Translations under genes and position numbers: made by a program
Assembly (NCBI RefSeq): GCF_000024865.1
Contig: NC_013595.1
Location: 10,106,001 to 10,170,000 of the forward strand
Length of the DNA: 64,000 bases
Reading direction: 5' to 3'
Origin: Streptosporangium roseum DSM 43021
GTDB taxonomy: Bacteria; Actinomycetota; Actinomycetes; Streptosporangiales; Streptosporangiaceae
Shown: in pieces, positions 16,142-24,725 of the stretch
How the letters are laid out: each line of letters opens with the position of its first letter
Numbering within the stretch: the first letter of the stretch is position 1
The notes under the pieces: generated by a model
What the model saw: only the letters and a program-made list of their open reading frames with translations
Database searches by the model: none
Told to the model about the DNA's origin: nothing

Positions 16142-16699
16142 TCAGCCCGCTCCATACACATGCGGGGCGAGGGTCCCGATGAAGGGAAGGTTGCGGTATC
16201 GCTCCGCGTAGTCGAGCCCATAACCGATGACGAACTCATTGGGAATGTCGAAGCCGATGTATTTCACATCGATCGGCACCTTGACCGCGTCCGGCTTCCG
16301 CAGCGCGGCGCAGATCTCGACCGAGGCGGGATTGCGTGACTTCAGGTTGTGCACCAGCCACGACAGGGTCAGGCCGGAGTCGATGATGTCCTCGACGACC
16401 AGCACGTGACGGCCGGCGATGTCGGTGTCGAGGTCCTTGAGCACGCGCACGACGCCCGAGGACTTGGTGCCCGCGCCGTAGGAGGAGACGGCCATCCAGT
16501 CCATCTGGACCGGCACATGCAGGGCTCTGGCCAGGTCGGCCATGACCATGACCGCCCCCTTGAGCACTCCCACGATCAGCAGGTCCTTGCCCGCGTAATC
16601 CTCGTCGATCCGGCTCGCGAGCTCCTTGATCTTTGCCTGGAGCTCTTCCTCCGGGATGAGGACCTTCGAGAGGTCCTTGCCCATGTCGGCTGCGTCCAC
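16142..16699 (-). CDS. hpt: hypoxanthine phosphoribosyltransferase
   Basis: Salvages hypoxanthine and guanine with PRPP. The 185-residue protein has the hood region, GVLKGAVMVMADL, the flexible loop around SSYGAGTKSSG, the PRPP-binding VLVVEDIIDSGLTL and the C-terminal FVIGYGLDYAERYRNLP. GTG at 16699 is chosen as start because AAGGAA lies 7 nt upstream and homologues extend past the internal ATG at 16684. It follows tilS by 11 bp, the common tilS-hpt pair. Confidence 0.96.
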   Translation of the reverse strand: MDAADMGKDLSKVLIPEEELQAKIKELASRIDEDYAGKDLLIVGVLKGAVMVMADLARALHVPVQMDWMAVSSYGAGTKSSGVVRVLKDLDTDIAGRHVLVVEDIIDSGLTLSWLVHNLKSRNPASVEICAALRKPDAVKVPIDVKYIGFDIPNEFVIGYGLDYAERYRNLPFIGTLAPHVYGAG

Positions 16700-16710
16700 C
16701 TGGGATTTCC

Positions 16711-17724
16711 TTACGAGACGGGGCTTGCTGGCTGTCTGGCGAATATCAGGGTGCCATACCGCCGGACCGCTCCCACCCCCCCGGGGACCTCCACGCGCCG
16801 CTGGCCCCGCCAGTCGGTGACCAGACGGTCCACCTGGAGGATGTGAAACGCGGCGAGCGTGCCCGGCGGGGCTCCGGCCTCGATCGCCGCCCGGCGCAAC
16901 ACCCGCCGCCGCACCGCGGCCGGCACGTCCTCCACCTCCGGTACGGCCACCGTCACCGCTCCGATATCGCTTAGAGCGGAATCGGAGACGACCGCCCGCG
17001 CGTAGACCGCGTCGGCCCAGCCGTCGAGCGCGTCGGCGTCGTCCCGGCACAGGTCGGCGGTCCGGGCGAGCGCCTCGGCGACCCCCGGGCCCAGCTCGTC
17101 CTCGAAGGCGGGCAGCAGCCGCTCGCGGACCCGGACCCGGGTGTAGCGGGGATCGAGGTTGTGCGGGTCGTCCCACGGCGACAGCCCGAGCGCCGCGCAG
17201 GCCGCCACGGTCGTCCGCCGGCCGAGCTCCAGCAGCGGACGCCGGTAGAGCCCCGCCCGCGCCGGCATCCCCGCCAGCGACCGCGTCCCGCTCCCCCGGG
17301 CCAGCCGGAGCAGGACGGTCTCGGCCTGGTCGTCCCTGGTGTGCCCGAGAAGCACGGCCGCCGCCCCGAGCCGCACCGCGGCCTCCGACAGCGCGGCGTA
17401 CCTCGCCTCCCTCGCGGCCGCCTCGGGCCCTCCCGAGGTGCCGACCGAGACGCTCAGCGCCTCGGCGGGGTCGAGCCCGAAGGCGGGCGCGAGCCGTACG
17501 ACGCCGGCGGCCCGGTCCGGGGAGCCCTCCTGCAGACCGTGGTCGACGGTCAGCAGCCCGGCACTGAGCCCGGCGCGGGGCGCCACGAACCCCAGCCCGG
17601 CCGCGAGCGCCAGGGAGTCGGCGCCGCCGCTGCACGCGACCAGCACGAGATCGCCTGGCTCCAGGTCGTCCAGGGCATGCCGTACGGCACGGCGGACGTC
17701 GGCGACGGCGGGAGGCGGACCCAT
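16711..17724 (-). CDS. tilS: tRNA(Ile)-lysidine synthase
   Basis: Converts the wobble cytidine of tRNA-Ile(CAU) to lysidine with ATP and lysine, preventing misreading of AUA. The 337-residue protein shows the PP-loop SGGADS (32-37), LLTVDHGLQ, GHTRDDQAETVLLRLARGSG and RPLLELGR, all core motifs. The C-terminal domain is short, as in other actinobacteria. The start MGPPPAVADV at 17724 matches the family; a longer frame upstream does not. It lies between the metallopeptidase gene (22 bp) and hpt (11 bp), forming one operon. Confidence 0.94.
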   Translation of the reverse strand: MGPPPAVADVRRAVRHALDDLEPGDLVLVACSGGADSLALAAGLGFVAPRAGLSAGLLTVDHGLQEGSPDRAAGVVRLAPAFGLDPAEALSVSVGTSGGPEAAAREARYAALSEAAVRLGAAAVLLGHTRDDQAETVLLRLARGSGTRSLAGMPARAGLYRRPLLELGRRTTVAACAALGLSPWDDPHNLDPRYTRVRVRERLLPAFEDELGPGVAEALARTADLCRDDADALDGWADAVYARAVVSDSALSDIGAVTVAVPEVEDVPAAVRRRVLRRAAIEAGAPPGTLAAFHILQVDRLVTDWRGQRRVEVPGGVGAVRRYGTLIFARQPASPVS

Positions 17725-17746
17725 GCCGCCATTGTCCGGCCTCCGG

Positions 17747-18955
17747 TCAGCCCGTGGTGCCGTCGGCCTCGTCCCCGGTCTCGTTCTCCCCTTCGATCCT
17801 GGTCTCGGGACGGGCGGCGTCACCGTCGTCGGTCCCGGTTCTCCGGAGATCCGTGACACCGTCGGCCCCGGCGACGGGAAGGGCCGGGGTGCCGATCACC
17901 CTGGCGATCCAGCGGTCGGGGTGGGCGATCTCCTCCTGGGTCGGGAGGGTCTCCGCGGAGGTCCAGACCTTGTTGAAGCCGTCCATGCCCACCTGGTCGA
18001 CGACGGTGCGGACGAAGCCGGAGCCCTGGGCGTACTGCTTCATCTTGAGGTCGACGCCGAGCAGCTTGCGGACCGTCCGGTCGAGGCGGGACCCTCCCTC
18101 ACGGCGGTGGTGGAACTTGGCCCGGATGTCGGCGACCGAGGGGACCACCGAGGGGCCGACCGCGTCCATGACGTAGTCGCCGTGGCCCTCGACCAGGGTC
18201 ATCACCGCGGTGAGCCGGTCGAGGATCTCCTTCTGCTCGGGGGTCTGGATCGCGTCGATCAGGTTGCCCTCGCCGCCCCGGACGGCGTCGGCGACCGCGT
18301 CGGCGGCCGAGCGGAGCCGCTCCAGGAGGGTGGGCAGGTCCATGTCGGAGGCGAGCAGGAACTCGGTCATCTGGGAGCGGATGTACTCCCGCAGCCAGGG
18401 GACACCGGTGAACTGCACCCGGTGGGTCTCCTCGTGCAGGCAGACCCAGAGACGGAAGTCGCGGGGGTGGACGCCGAGCTCCTGCTCGGCGTGCACGATG
18501 TTGGGCGCGACCAGGGTGAGCCGGCCGATGGCCTCCCGGCCCGAGGGGTCGGGCGGGAGGAACAGTTCGTACTGCCCGAGAACGCGGGAGGCGAGGAAGG
18601 CCAGCACCGCGCCGACCTCGACCCCGGTGATGCGCGAGCCCACCGCGCTCACGATCGCCGGCGTCTGGTCCCTGCGCGCGGCCATCCGCTCGGTCAGCGG
18701 CTCCAGGACCACCCGGAAGCCCTCGACGTTGGCCTTGATCCAGCCGGACCGGTCGACGATCGTGGCCGGTTGCGGCGCGGTCTCGGTGTCGATCCGGGTG
18801 AACTCCCGGACGTGCCCTTCGGCCTCACGGGATAGCTGTCGCAGCTCCGCGACCGCCTGCCGGGCCTCCTCTCGGCTCACTTGCGGCCCGGGGCGCACCA
18901 GGCGCGTTCCGGTCGCTACGGCAAGGTCCCAGTCGATCACCTGCATACCGTCCAC
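17747..18955 (-). CDS. zincin-like metallopeptidase of the F420-associated / DUF2342 family
   Basis: A 402-residue protein with an HEETH zinc-binding motif at 174-178 in a helix context (LWVCLHEETHRVQF) and a downstream LVEGHGDYVMD that could give the third ligand, as in zincins. Proteins of this family were named from co-occurrence with coenzyme F420 synthesis, but no proteolytic activity or substrate is established. The gene keeps its place between dacB and tilS in mycobacteria too. The C-terminal 60 residues are acidic and likely disordered. A start three codons later is possible. Confidence 0.85.
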   Translation of the reverse strand: MDGMQVIDWDLAVATGTRLVRPGPQVSREEARQAVAELRQLSREAEGHVREFTRIDTETAPQPATIVDRSGWIKANVEGFRVVLEPLTERMAARRDQTPAIVSAVGSRITGVEVGAVLAFLASRVLGQYELFLPPDPSGREAIGRLTLVAPNIVHAEQELGVHPRDFRLWVCLHEETHRVQFTGVPWLREYIRSQMTEFLLASDMDLPTLLERLRSAADAVADAVRGGEGNLIDAIQTPEQKEILDRLTAVMTLVEGHGDYVMDAVGPSVVPSVADIRAKFHHRREGGSRLDRTVRKLLGVDLKMKQYAQGSGFVRTVVDQVGMDGFNKVWTSAETLPTQEEIAHPDRWIARVIGTPALPVAGADGVTDLRRTGTDDGDAARPETRIEGENETGDEADGTTG

Positions 18956-18997
18956 CGTACGCGGTCTCCTTCCCGGCCGCGCGCCCCGAGCCCGCGG

Positions 18998-20377
18998 TCA
19001 GCTCGCGGCCACCGTGGCGGCGAGTCTGTCGAGGGCCGCCTCGGCGTTCCTGCCCGCGGGGATGTCGTCCGCCATGAAGGCGAAAGTCACCAGCCGGCCG
19101 GCCCTGGTGGTGGTCATACCCGCCAGTGTGCTGACCCCGTTGAGGGTGCCGGTCTTGGCGCGGATCAGCCCGTAGGCAGAGTGGATCCTGCCGAACCGGT
19201 GACCGAGGGTGCCGCTGAACCCGGCGATGGGCATGCCGCTGACGATCGGGTGCAGGCGGGGATTCGCCGGGGAGGCCGCCACCGCGATCAGACGGGCCAG
19301 GCCCATGGGGGTGATGCGGTTCCGGGGCGACAGCCCGCTGCCGTCGAAGACCCGCACGCCCTCGGCCGCCTTCAGTCGGGTCAGCACCTGGTGGACGGCC
19401 GCCGCCGCTCCGTCGAAGGAGGCGGGCCTGCCCTCCTTGATCGCCACCTGCCTGGCCAGGGCCTCCGACAGGTCGTTGTCGCTCAGCGTCAGCGCCCGCT
19501 CGACCAGCGCGTAGACCGGGGCGGAGTCGACGCGGGCGATCTCCTGGGCGCCGGCCGGGGCCTTGACCCGGCGGGCGGATCTGGAGACCGCGATGCCCTG
19601 CTTCGACAGCATCGAGACGAACGCGCCGTGCGCCGCGCGGGAGGGGTCGGCGACCCGCTGGCGGATGCCCGGGGCGACCCTGCCCTCGTCGACCATGAGC
19701 GCCGTGACGGGGGCTGCCTCGCCGTCGGGCACGTAGTTGGGCTTCCACGTCCGGGAGATGGTCGGCCCGGTGTAGAGACCGTCGTCGTAGGCCACCGTCA
19801 CCTTGGTGGTCCCGGCCGCCTTCAGGGCCCTGGCCGTACGCAGGGCGAGGGAGGCGAGCGAGGCCGGCTGGGGGTAGGCGGGGACCGCGGACGGCTTGCG
19901 GGCCGTCAGGGTGGGGTCGCCGCCGCCGACCAGGACGATCGAACCCGGCGAGGAGCCCCGGACCACGCGGGTGCTCAACCTGGCGTCAGGCCCCAGCGAG
20001 GCCAGCGAGGCGACCGAGGTGACCAGCTTCGTGGTGGAGGCCGGGGTGACGCCGCCGTCGGCTCCGCTGCCGAACAACGTGGCGCCGGTCTCGGCGTCGA
20101 GAACCACGGCTCCGACGTTCCCGCCCAGTGCGGGGTCCCCCAACGCCTCGGTGAGCCGCCCCGCCAAAGTACTCTTGGCCGGGAGAGGTCCGTTCCCCCC
20201 CGCGGCCAGCACCGGACTCGCGGTGATGACCGGGACGGGAGGCGGCTCCGCCGGAGCGGCCGATCCGGGCGCCTTCTCGACCAGCAGACCGCTGGTCAGC
20301 AGGTGGGCGCCGGCCGCGACGACGAAAATCTGCAGCAAGACGAGAGTGACCAAGGCCACCCACCGCTCACGCCGCAT
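18998..20377 (-). CDS. dacB: D-alanyl-D-alanine carboxypeptidase/endopeptidase, PBP4 type (S13)
   Basis: A 459-residue exported enzyme trimming or cutting peptidoglycan cross-links. An N-terminal hydrophobic helix (about 8-27) after MRRER anchors or exports it, followed by a Pro/Ala linker. The penicillin-binding motifs are in order: STTK at 114-117 (active Ser114), SDN in TLSDNDLSEALARQ, and KTG in RAKTGTLNGVSTLAG near the end. It is divergent from ppa, as in related genomes, and probably leads the dacB-metallopeptidase-tilS-hpt transcript. Confidence 0.94.
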   Translation of the reverse strand: MRRERWVALVTLVLLQIFVVAAGAHLLTSGLLVEKAPGSAAPAEPPPVPVITASPVLAAGGNGPLPAKSTLAGRLTEALGDPALGGNVGAVVLDAETGATLFGSGADGGVTPASTTKLVTSVASLASLGPDARLSTRVVRGSSPGSIVLVGGGDPTLTARKPSAVPAYPQPASLASLALRTARALKAAGTTKVTVAYDDGLYTGPTISRTWKPNYVPDGEAAPVTALMVDEGRVAPGIRQRVADPSRAAHGAFVSMLSKQGIAVSRSARRVKAPAGAQEIARVDSAPVYALVERALTLSDNDLSEALARQVAIKEGRPASFDGAAAAVHQVLTRLKAAEGVRVFDGSGLSPRNRITPMGLARLIAVAASPANPRLHPIVSGMPIAGFSGTLGHRFGRIHSAYGLIRAKTGTLNGVSTLAGMTTTRAGRLVTFAFMADDIPAGRNAEAALDRLAATVAAS

Positions 20378-20482
20378 GACGTCGCCGACCTCTCATCAAT
20401 CGGTATCCAACAGGTATTAACGCTTACGAGACACTAATGCCCGGCCGGGGGTGCCCGGGGGGCTTGAGCGGAGGAAAAAGCG

Positions 20483-20971
20483 GTGGAGTTCGACGTTCTC
20501 GTTGAGATTCCCAAGGGGCAACGGAACAAGTATGAGGTGGACCACGAGTCCGGGCGGATCAGGCTCGACCGGATGCTCTTCACCTCCACGCAGTACCCCG
20601 CCGACTACGGCTTCATCGAGAACACCCTCGGTGAGGACGGCGACCCCCTCGACGCCCTGGTGCTGCTCCAGGAGCCGACCTTCCCCGGCTGCCTGATCAA
20701 GTGCCGCGCGGTCGGCATGTTCCGCATGACCGATGAGAAGGGCGGCGACGACAAGGTCCTGTGCGTTCCCGCCACGGACCCCCGGATGGAGCACATCCGC
20801 GACATCCACCACGTGCCGGAGTTCGACCGCCTGGAGATCCAGCACTTCTTCGAGGTCTACAAGGACCTGGAGCCCGGCAAGTCCGTCGAGGGCGCCAACT
20901 GGGTCGGCCGGGTCGAGGCCGAGGAGGAGATCGTCCGCTCCATCAGGCGCGAGAAGGACAACCAGCACTGA
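20483..20971 (+). CDS. ppa: inorganic pyrophosphatase (family I)
   Basis: Hydrolyses pyrophosphate and drives biosynthetic reactions. The 162-residue protein has the family length for actinobacteria, EIPKGQRNKYEVD at the start and the metal-binding EDGDPLDALVLL (51-62); the YPADYGFIENT segment precedes it. The start is GTG with GGAGG 8 nt upstream. The stop lies only 3 bp from the stop of the convergent NlpC/P60 gene, so read-through must be limited by other means. Confidence 0.97.
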   Translation: MEFDVLVEIPKGQRNKYEVDHESGRIRLDRMLFTSTQYPADYGFIENTLGEDGDPLDALVLLQEPTFPGCLIKCRAVGMFRMTDEKGGDDKVLCVPATDPRMEHIRDIHHVPEFDRLEIQHFFEVYKDLEPGKSVEGANWVGRVEAEEEIVRSIRREKDNQH

Positions 20972-20974
20972 GCG

Positions 20975-22570
20975 TCAGTCCGGACGGGTCGCGCCGACGA
21001 GGTCCCTGCGCCATATCGGCGCGACCCGAACCACGTCCCCGGTCTGCGGGGCGTGCACCATCAGCCCCCTGCCGATGTAGATCCCCACATGGGAGATGTC
21101 GCCTGGATTGCGGGTGATCCGCCCGAAGAACAGCAGGTCGCCCCGGCGGACCTGGCTGAGCTGGACGTGCCGCCCCGAGGTCCACTGGGTGCCCGTCCAG
21201 TGGTCGAGCCTGACCCCGGCCCGCGCCCACGCCTGCATGGTCAGGCCTGAGCAGTCGTAGCTGCGGGGCCCCGTGGCCGCCCACAGGTAGGGCTTGTCGA
21301 GCTGGGTGAGCGCCCAGTCGGCGGCGATGTCGCCCCGCGCGGACTGCCAGGTCGTGTTCAGCGGCCAGGTCGGCACCGTCCCTCTGGCCGCCACGAACCG
21401 CGCCCTCTTCCGTGCCACCGCCGCGCTCTGGCGATTGCCCTGCCGGGCGCGCTGCTTCGCGACCCTGGTCCACTTGAGTACGGCCACCCGCTTGCCGGCG
21501 AGCCGGTCGGCGGCGATCGTCTCCGCCTTCACCTGCTTGTCCAGCCGCGCCCTGTCGGCCTCGATCCGCCGGGTCTCGGCGACCTGCCTGGCCACGGCCT
21601 CCTCGGCGGCCTTCTTCGCCCCGGCCGCCCGTTCCGCCGCCTCCCGCCGCTCATCGCAGGCGGCCTCCGCCTCAACGGCCTCCCCCCGGGCACTCCCCGT
21701 CTCGGCGCTCCCCGTCTCGGCAGCCCGTACCTGGACATTCCCCGCTCCGACGGCCCCCGTCTCGGCGGCCCCCGTCTTGGCGGCCCCCGTCTCAGCGGCC
21801 CCCGCCTGGACGGGCTCCCTCTCGGTGCTCCTCGCCTGGACAGGCTCCCTCTCAGTGCTCCCCATCTGGGCGGGCTCCCTCTCGGTGGCCTCCCCCCGGA
21901 CGGCCCCCGGCTCGGTGCTCCGCGCCTGGACGGGCTCCTTCTCGGTGTGCCCCGTCTGGACGGGCCCCTTCTCGGTGCTCCCCGCCTGGACGGCCTCCTC
22001 GGCGGCCTCCGCCCGGATGACATCCGTCTCAGCGGTCTCCGGCCGGGTCTTGAGGGCGGTCGCGGCCTCCTGAGCGGGGACCGCGACCATCCCGCCATCA
22101 CCCTGGCGAGGGATCATGACCGCTCCACCCGCCTGAGCGGGGACCGCGGCCGCCCCACCTCCCTGGGCAGGGTTGTTCCAGAGCGTCCCGCCGTCTCCCC
22201 GGACAGGGATCACAGCCGCCGCCTCATGGCCCCGCTCCGCCCAGACGGCCCCGGCCCGCTCCCTCGCCTCCCGGAGGAGCTCCTCGGCCCGGGCCGCCTT
22301 GGCGCGCTCGGCCTCGTAGATCTCGGTCAGCTTCCTGGCCCGGCCGCTCAGCTCGCCGAGCTCCGCCCGGGCCTTGGTGAGCAGGACTGTGGTCTCGCCG
22401 AGCTGTTTACTCCGTTCACCGGCCTTGGACCGGGCCCTGGCGACCTCCTCGGCGGATGGCCCCACCCTGTCCCGCATGGCGACGGCCGGGACGGCCGTGC
22501 ACGTGATCAGGCAGCAGGCCAGGCCCGCCACCACCGCACCGGCGCGACAGCACCTCTCGACAGACTGCAT
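20975..22570 (-). CDS. secreted NlpC/P60 (C40) cell-wall hydrolase with repetitive linker
   Basis: A 531-residue protein: signal peptide (hydrophobic run ending near AVPAVA), an N-terminal coiled coil (about 40-120), a long low-complexity linker rich in TEREPVQA / AAETGA style repeats (about 190-300), a second coiled coil and a C-terminal NlpC/P60 domain. Catalytic residues are Cys440 (YDCSG), His494 (DISHVG) and His506 (VHAP). Such proteins cleave D-Glu-diaminopimelate peptides, as RipA-type septal hydrolases do. AGGAGG sits 6-7 nt before the ATG. The linker is far longer than usual and encoded by imperfect DNA repeats. I found no c-di-AMP riboswitch upstream. Confidence 0.92.
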   Translation of the reverse strand: MQSVERCCRAGAVVAGLACCLITCTAVPAVAMRDRVGPSAEEVARARSKAGERSKQLGETTVLLTKARAELGELSGRARKLTEIYEAERAKAARAEELLREARERAGAVWAERGHEAAAVIPVRGDGGTLWNNPAQGGGAAAVPAQAGGAVMIPRQGDGGMVAVPAQEAATALKTRPETAETDVIRAEAAEEAVQAGSTEKGPVQTGHTEKEPVQARSTEPGAVRGEATEREPAQMGSTEREPVQARSTEREPVQAGAAETGAAKTGAAETGAVGAGNVQVRAAETGSAETGSARGEAVEAEAACDERREAAERAAGAKKAAEEAVARQVAETRRIEADRARLDKQVKAETIAADRLAGKRVAVLKWTRVAKQRARQGNRQSAAVARKRARFVAARGTVPTWPLNTTWQSARGDIAADWALTQLDKPYLWAATGPRSYDCSGLTMQAWARAGVRLDHWTGTQWTSGRHVQLSQVRRGDLLFFGRITRNPGDISHVGIYIGRGLMVHAPQTGDVVRVAPIWRRDLVGATRPD

Positions 22571-22706
22571 GTGCCCACCTCCTGAATCGCCGCGTATCGC
22601 TACATGTCGTTCCGTGACAATGATCTAGCTCAAGATTCCCCTTAGTCACTCTTCGCACACATGTAACTCACGTAACGTAATCAATATCGGCAGGAACGGC
22701 TCCGGG

Positions 22707-24593
22707 TCACGCCTCCGCCCCTGCCCCCGAGGGCGCGCCGGACGGCGGCCCGGCGGACTCGGCCGCCGGCCTCTCCGTTGACGCGGGCGGGTCGACGGGC
22801 CGGGCAGGGGAAGCGGCGGGCACGGCGGGCGGCCCCCCGGTGGGCCGGTCCGCGGGGACCGGCCGCGGAGGCGCGGGAGCAGGCTTGGCGGTCGTGGGAA
22901 CAGGTTTGGCGGTCGCAGGGGCAGGTTTCGGGGCCGTGGGAGCAGGCTTGGCGGTCGTGGGAGCGGGCCTGGGGGCCGTAGGGGCAGGCTTGGCGGTCGT
23001 GGGAGCGGGCCTGGGGGCCGTAGGGGCAGGCTTGGCGGTCGTGGGAGCGGGCCTGGGGGCCGTAGGGGCAGGCTTGGCGGTCGTGGGAGCGGGCCTGGGA
23101 GGCTTCGGGGCCGTGGGAGCAGGCCTGGCGGTCGTGGAAGGCGGCGTGGGCCTGGCCGGGCTCGGCACGGCGGGGGTGGGCACGGGCCGGGGAGCCGCGG
23201 GGGGCGGCCCCGGGGTGGGACGGCAGCGGCGGGGCGGCCTGATCCCCTGGTGGCCGCGTGGCGGACCGGGCCTTTCCCACGTTCCCAGCCGGGGAGCAGC
23301 AGGCCTTTCCCACGCTCCCGGCCGGGGAGGACCAGAGAGCACCGGCGCGGGCTCCTGGGGCCAGGAGGGCCCCGCGGGACCCGCCGTCGGTCCACCGGGC
23401 CGGTCCGGCGGCCCGCCGGTCGACGTGGGCGCCGGGACGGGTCCCGGAACGCGCCGGTCAGGCATGGGCTCGGGCCTGGTGACGGCGACCGGCAGGGCCG
23501 GCCCGATGGAGCCGATCAGCGGGGCCGGCCCGATCGGATAGGCGGAGGACCCCTCGTAGCGGGACTCCGGAGCCGTCGGGGTGTCCCGCGGCTCCGGACT
23601 CCGCGGCGGGCGGATGCCCGGCAGCCCGCCGGTCGCCGGCGACGCGCCCGGCGCGGTGCCGGCGGGCGGCCCGCCGGACGTCATGGCGGCCTGGAGGGAG
23701 ATCAGAGCCATCGCGGCCACCGCCGCGACCGCGGCCGCCGCAGCGATCGCCGCACGAGACCTGCGGCGGTGCCCGCGAACCCTCTCGACGGGAAACCCGG
23801 CGGCGTCCAGGAGTCCCGTCCTGCGGGCGACGTACTGCCGGTAGGGGACGAGCTCGGGGTCGGCGAAGCCGCTCATCACCCGCACGCGCAGCGTCTCCGG
23901 CAGCGCGACGCCGGGCAGCAGGTCGAAGACCTTCGCCGCCGAGACCTGCCCGGCCCGGTGGGGCGCGCAGGTGTCGCAGCGGCTCACGTGGCGGATCATC
24001 CGCTCACGCGTGCCGGGCGTGAGCTCGCCCGTGAAACCGGCCGGCAGCCGTGCCCGGCTCGCGCAGTCGTGCGGCCCCTTGCGGGCGAGGACCTCCACGG
24101 TGACCAGGTCGCGCAGCCGGTCCCGCGCCGATCCGTACATCGCGCCGGCGCGCCTGGCCGAGACGCCCAGCACCGCGGCGAGGTCGGCGACGGACAGGCC
24201 GTGCCGGGAGACCAGCTCAAGGACCTCGCGCTCGCCGGGCGACAGGCTCCCGGTGGCGTTCCGGGCCATGACCCGCAGGCCCGCGTCGCCGTTCTCGGCG
24301 GGCACCGGGCCCGCCACCGAGGCCGGTGCCGGCGCGGCCGCCGGGCGCCGCCGTACGCACTCCCCCCGAGCGAGTGCGTACAGCCACGCCGCCAGCCGGC
24401 CGGGGTCGGCGAGCGCGTGGACGTGGGCCTCGGCCGCGATCAGGGTGTCGCGGAGCGCCACCTGCGCGCCGTCGGGGCCGCCCAGCATGAACCAGCAGTA
24501 TCTGTAGAGGCCCTCGGCATGCAGGTCGTAGAGCGCGGTGAGGGCACCCGCCTCCCGCGCGCGGAGGGCTTCGACCAGAACGCTGTCATTCAT
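22707..24593 (-). CDS. membrane-anchored sigma-70-like protein with zinc-finger and Pro-rich tail
   Basis: A 628-residue fusion. Residues 1-83 resemble ECF sigma region 2 and 118-165 region 4 with a helix-turn-helix (SPGEREVLELVSRHGLSVADLAAVLGVS). Then comes a putative zinc-binding HVSRCDTC (His202, Cys206, Cys209) as in anti-sigma factors, a basic stretch, one TM helix (281-304) and a 320-residue Pro/Ala/Thr tail that would lie outside the cell. Sigma, anti-sigma-like finger and sensor-like tail are thus joined in one chain. The DNA-binding core is divergent and may be non-functional. The tail contains four near-identical 42-bp repeats. Regulated genes are unknown. Confidence 0.82.
   Translation of the reverse strand: MNDSVLVEALRAREAGALTALYDLHAEGLYRYCWFMLGGPDGAQVALRDTLIAAEAHVHALADPGRLAAWLYALARGECVRRRPAAAPAPASVAGPVPAENGDAGLRVMARNATGSLSPGEREVLELVSRHGLSVADLAAVLGVSARRAGAMYGSARDRLRDLVTVEVLARKGPHDCASRARLPAGFTGELTPGTRERMIRHVSRCDTCAPHRAGQVSAAKVFDLLPGVALPETLRVRVMSGFADPELVPYRQYVARRTGLLDAAGFPVERVRGHRRRSRAAIAAAAAVAAVAAMALISLQAAMTSGGPPAGTAPGASPATGGLPGIRPPRSPEPRDTPTAPESRYEGSSAYPIGPAPLIGSIGPALPVAVTRPEPMPDRRVPGPVPAPTSTGGPPDRPGGPTAGPAGPSWPQEPAPVLSGPPRPGAWERPAAPRLGTWERPGPPRGHQGIRPPRRCRPTPGPPPAAPRPVPTPAVPSPARPTPPSTTARPAPTAPKPPRPAPTTAKPAPTAPRPAPTTAKPAPTAPRPAPTTAKPAPTAPRPAPTTAKPAPTAPKPAPATAKPVPTTAKPAPAPPRPVPADRPTGGPPAVPAASPARPVDPPASTERPAAESAGPPSGAPSGAGAEA
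22944..23111. repeat. four 42-bp tandem repeats encoding a 14-residue PAPTTAKPAPTAPR unit
   Basis: Copies start at 22944, 22986, 23028 and 23070; the first three are nearly identical and the fourth diverges after about 31 bp. They lie in the Pro-rich tail of the sigma-like protein, in frame, so copy-number change alters tail length without a frameshift. Confidence 0.92.
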
Positions 24594-24725
24594 GTGACAG
24601 ACGGTAAAGGTTTGGTAACTAACAGTTCCAGTGATTTCCGTGCGTTGACGGGAGCTGTGTCCATACGGTCACCCTCGTGGGTAAAAAACGCCGTACGGCA
24701 TGGCCTCATAAACCTTGATGAATGG

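Noticed and set aside
22571..22706. Possible cyclic di-AMP (ydaO) riboswitch before the NlpC/P60 gene
   Set aside because: The gap is only 136 bp and lacks the conserved ydaO core; only a strong ribosome site is clear.
22944..23111. CRISPR-like array suggested by regular repeats (also 40932-41015)
   Set aside because: Copies are directly adjacent with no spacers and are in-frame coding repeats.
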